Positions 62,447 through 64,000 of a stretch of DNA of 64,000 bases are shown here, piece by piece. Both the position numbers and the translations under genes were made by a program. The DNA comes from Dryococelus australis. Its lineage: Eukaryota > Arthropoda > Insecta > Phasmatodea > Phasmatidae. Position 1 is the first letter of the stretch; every line of letters starts with the position of its first letter. Below the pieces are notes generated by a model that was not told where the DNA came from, did no database searches, and worked only from the letters and a program-made list of their open reading frames with translations. The stretch is from NCBI GenBank assembly GCA_029891345.1, contig CM057009.1:311154166-311218165 (forward strand). The letters run 5' to 3'.

Positions 62447-62957
62447 TGTACTCCATCTTCTTACAGGAATAAAGTGACACATGACCAAAAACACACTAAT
62501 AACAGCAGTATTGTCCATCTTCCTTTCATGATTTGGACTTTAAGACATTTGCTAGGACAGACCACACTATGTTGTGTCCATTTTTAAGTTATGTCAGATT
62601 CCAACTAGCAAACTAATTAAATTCATAACTCATCAACCATTAAATGTTTTTAATAAATGAAGTATTATTAATTATAAAAATAATTGTGCAAAGAAAATAC
62701 ATACATAATACAATACTAAAATCTTAAATAAAAACTTAGTAAAAACTACCTCGCAATTACCACAAACATTGTAAAAATCTAGAAATAGATTTTGCATCAT
62801 CGCAGTATGTCCTCTAAACATATATCCTAACAACACTAATATGTCTGCCAAAATGAGAATATATGTCACAATATAGTACGCTATTACTATATTTCCATAC
62901 ATGAATACCAAACTATGTATCACTGGAACATGTGAAACACTGTTGACCTTGTTGTTG
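62447..62957. repeat. Right edge of the 4 kb array, rearranged and diverged
   Basis: 62447-62530 continues as unit F. At about 62535 the sequence jumps back to the part equivalent to about 61678 (GGACTTTAAGACATTTGCT), skips a piece, and runs to the equivalent of about 62145 with more divergence than any inner unit. It ends at 62957, where viral-type sequence begins. Confidence 0.85.
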
Positions 62958-63215
62958 AAGGGGAATTAAAATTCTCAACTCGATCATCGTTGTAATAAAC
63001 ATTATTGTTTTGAAATAATTGGTTAAATTATTAGGATAATTGCCACCAAACGAATCAAAATAATAAACTTTATTATTTTATTTAAAATACCAAACACAAT
63101 GAGGGCCTGGATTTGTTGAAATGTCAGAATTAACCAAACCATCTAAATTTCTAGAATTTTTTGTGGTAGTTCGTCAATCATATAAACATTTCTGAAATTT
63201 TTACATTTCATTTTT
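62957..63215 (-). pseudogene. Adenovirus-type cysteine protease fragment (Maverick/adintovirus-like)
   Basis: Minus-strand reading gives a YMIDELPQK block (about 63190-63160), then GPHCVWYF (His codon 63099-63101), then VYYFDSFGG (Asp codon 63054-63056). This is the His and Asp spacing of adenain-family (peptidase C5) proteases carried by adenoviruses, adintoviruses and Maverick/Polinton elements, which mature virion proteins. It is broken: a stop after the ELPQK block, a stop after WYFK (about 63086), a frame change between blocks, and an abrupt end at the 4 kb array before the region that should hold the catalytic Cys. A relic of an old integration. Confidence 0.75.
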
Positions 63216-63264
63216 TTTTTCTCAATATCGGCATTAAATAAAGGAGCTATTCATTTTTCCTTCC

Positions 63265-63665
63265 TCTTTTCTTTTGCAGCTACACCAATACCAGTCTTGT
63301 TTCCATTGTTAAATTGTGTCTCTGTTGTTCTTCTAATTCTTATTATTTTTTGTCTAACATAATTGTAAATAGCGCTAGCTCCTCCAGCTATTGTGCCAAG
63401 AGCTCCTAAAGCTGCAAATAGAATTGGTAAAAATCCTCCATGATGTAAACCACTTCCAGTTTTTTGATTGGCCTTTTTTTAAACTGTTGGGAATGGTAAA
63501 GTTAATTTAAAACTTTTTCCTTCATTAAAAATTTTTATTTTTTTCTTCTCAAGTTGTTCTTTTGTTAAAAATTTATCTCTACCCAAATCTCTTAATTGAT
63601 CAATGGGTATATCGAAAGATAAGCTTTTTAGCTTCAATTATAAAAGTAAAAAATGTATACATATT
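63265..63665 (-). pseudogene. pX-like virion core protein fragment (Maverick/adintovirus-like)
   Basis: The minus strand reads a charged segment DQLRDLGRDKFLTKEQLEKK (about 63605-63545) and SFKLTLPFPTV (about 63515-63485), a stop, then GSGLHHGGFLPILFAALGA (about 63455-63400), GTIAGGASAIYNYV, and a basic tail RIRRTTE. A Gly/Leu/Ala hydrophobic segment followed by basic residues is typical of the pX/core-type proteins of adintoviruses and arthropod Maverick-like elements, often on one chain with a PLA2-like domain. At least one stop (63481-63483 area) and a frame change separate it from the upstream PLA2-like part. Confidence 0.65.
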
Positions 63666-64000
63666 CAATAAAACATTATAATACCAATCCCTAATTTTCT
63701 TTTTTGTAAACATTGTTGAGGCAACAGCTGCAGAAGCAATTTTTTCTTCAATGGGAGTACCTTTATTTAACATAATTCCTTTTGCATCTTTTTGTAAAAT
63801 TTTATCAACTTCATGCCTAGATTCTAAATCTTTATTATCTCTATATGCAATATCATGAAATTTACAATCTTCGTCTAATTTATTTTTTTCTGCATCTCCT
63901 ATTTCTAATAATTATAACCTGGCAAATGCATTTCGGGCAAATTTAAATTGTTTAATTCCCTGTTTGTAATGCCATTGCCATGGTGTTCAGAATTCCAAAA
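63666..64000 (-). pseudogene. PLA2-like domain fragment (Maverick/adintovirus-like)
   Basis: On the minus strand, LPGYNY (63925-63908) is followed at once by a stop at 63905-63907 and another at 63899-63901. After a frame change come NKLDEDCKFHDIAYRDNKDL (about 63885-63828; His codon 63855-63857, Asp codon 63852-63854), HEVDKILQKDAKG and IEEKIASAAVASTM. This is the parvovirus-type PLA2-like domain. The His-Asp pair is intact, but the calcium-loop segment with its Gly-Pro-Gly and following residues is missing at the break, so it is inactive. It continues past the end of the window with further stops. Confidence 0.75.

Noticed and set aside
46727-62518. Identical 62-99 codon minus frames repeated every 4 kb (starting MVMKFVKRN, MSLTMAVEQ, MDNTAVISV, MQFIFVEQW)
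   Set aside because: They recur because the DNA unit recurs. The one starting MQFIFVEQW is antisense to the mariner fragment, the others match no family, and indels alter them between units.

Overview
This is a gene-poor, repeat-rich stretch of a large animal nuclear genome, most likely an insect. The evidence is spliced exons with GT/AG borders, tRNA-derived SINEs, mariner, piggyBac and non-LTR retrotransposon relics, and a Maverick/adintovirus-like viral fragment. There are long TA microsatellites, homopolymer runs and several tandem arrays. Nothing bacterial is visible (no operons, ribosome binding sites or CRISPR). I do not assign a species.

Layout. 1-3573 is a decayed 72-84 bp tandem repeat that is open on both strands. 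3.6-17.9 kb is AT-rich DNA with a dispersed 'AAAATGGCGG' repeat family, two MITE-like elements, a 1.76 kb inverted-repeat element and a possible transposase helix-turn-helix fragment. 17.99-20.72 kb is a ~118 bp tandem array whose units carry splice-site-like motifs. 20.8-37.3 kb contains the only good host-gene evidence: a probable promoter and untranslated first exon (to 23881), a start-codon exon (33104-33223) and an in-phase third exon (37160-37249), separated by introns packed with repeats. These introns hold a mariner relic split by a non-LTR retrotransposon tail, a piggyBac relic, SINEs, a 21-copy 68/72 bp array with an ATTGG box in every unit, TGACCTTGA-bearing repeats and a degenerate parvovirus-type phospholipase A2-like domain. 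37.5-42.1 kb has more dispersed repeats, TA microsatellites and a 2.4 kb long-TIR mariner-like element. 42.14-62.96 kb is a tandem array of a ~4.02 kb unit (five periods plus broken end pieces); each unit contains the 3' end of a mariner-like transposase. 62.96-64.0 kb, on the minus strand, is a broken Maverick/adintovirus-like segment in the order PLA2-like, pX-like core protein, adenovirus-type protease.

Functionally, the only probable working gene is the plus-strand spliced gene, whose later exons are not found here and whose product I do not recognise. Everything else recognisable is mobile, viral or satellite DNA, and every recognisable transposase or viral frame is interrupted. No new multi-gene system is evident. 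The strongest leads are the 4 kb array with its captured transposase end and viral neighbour, the two independent PLA2-like relics, and the two intronic arrays with regularly repeated regulatory-looking motifs.
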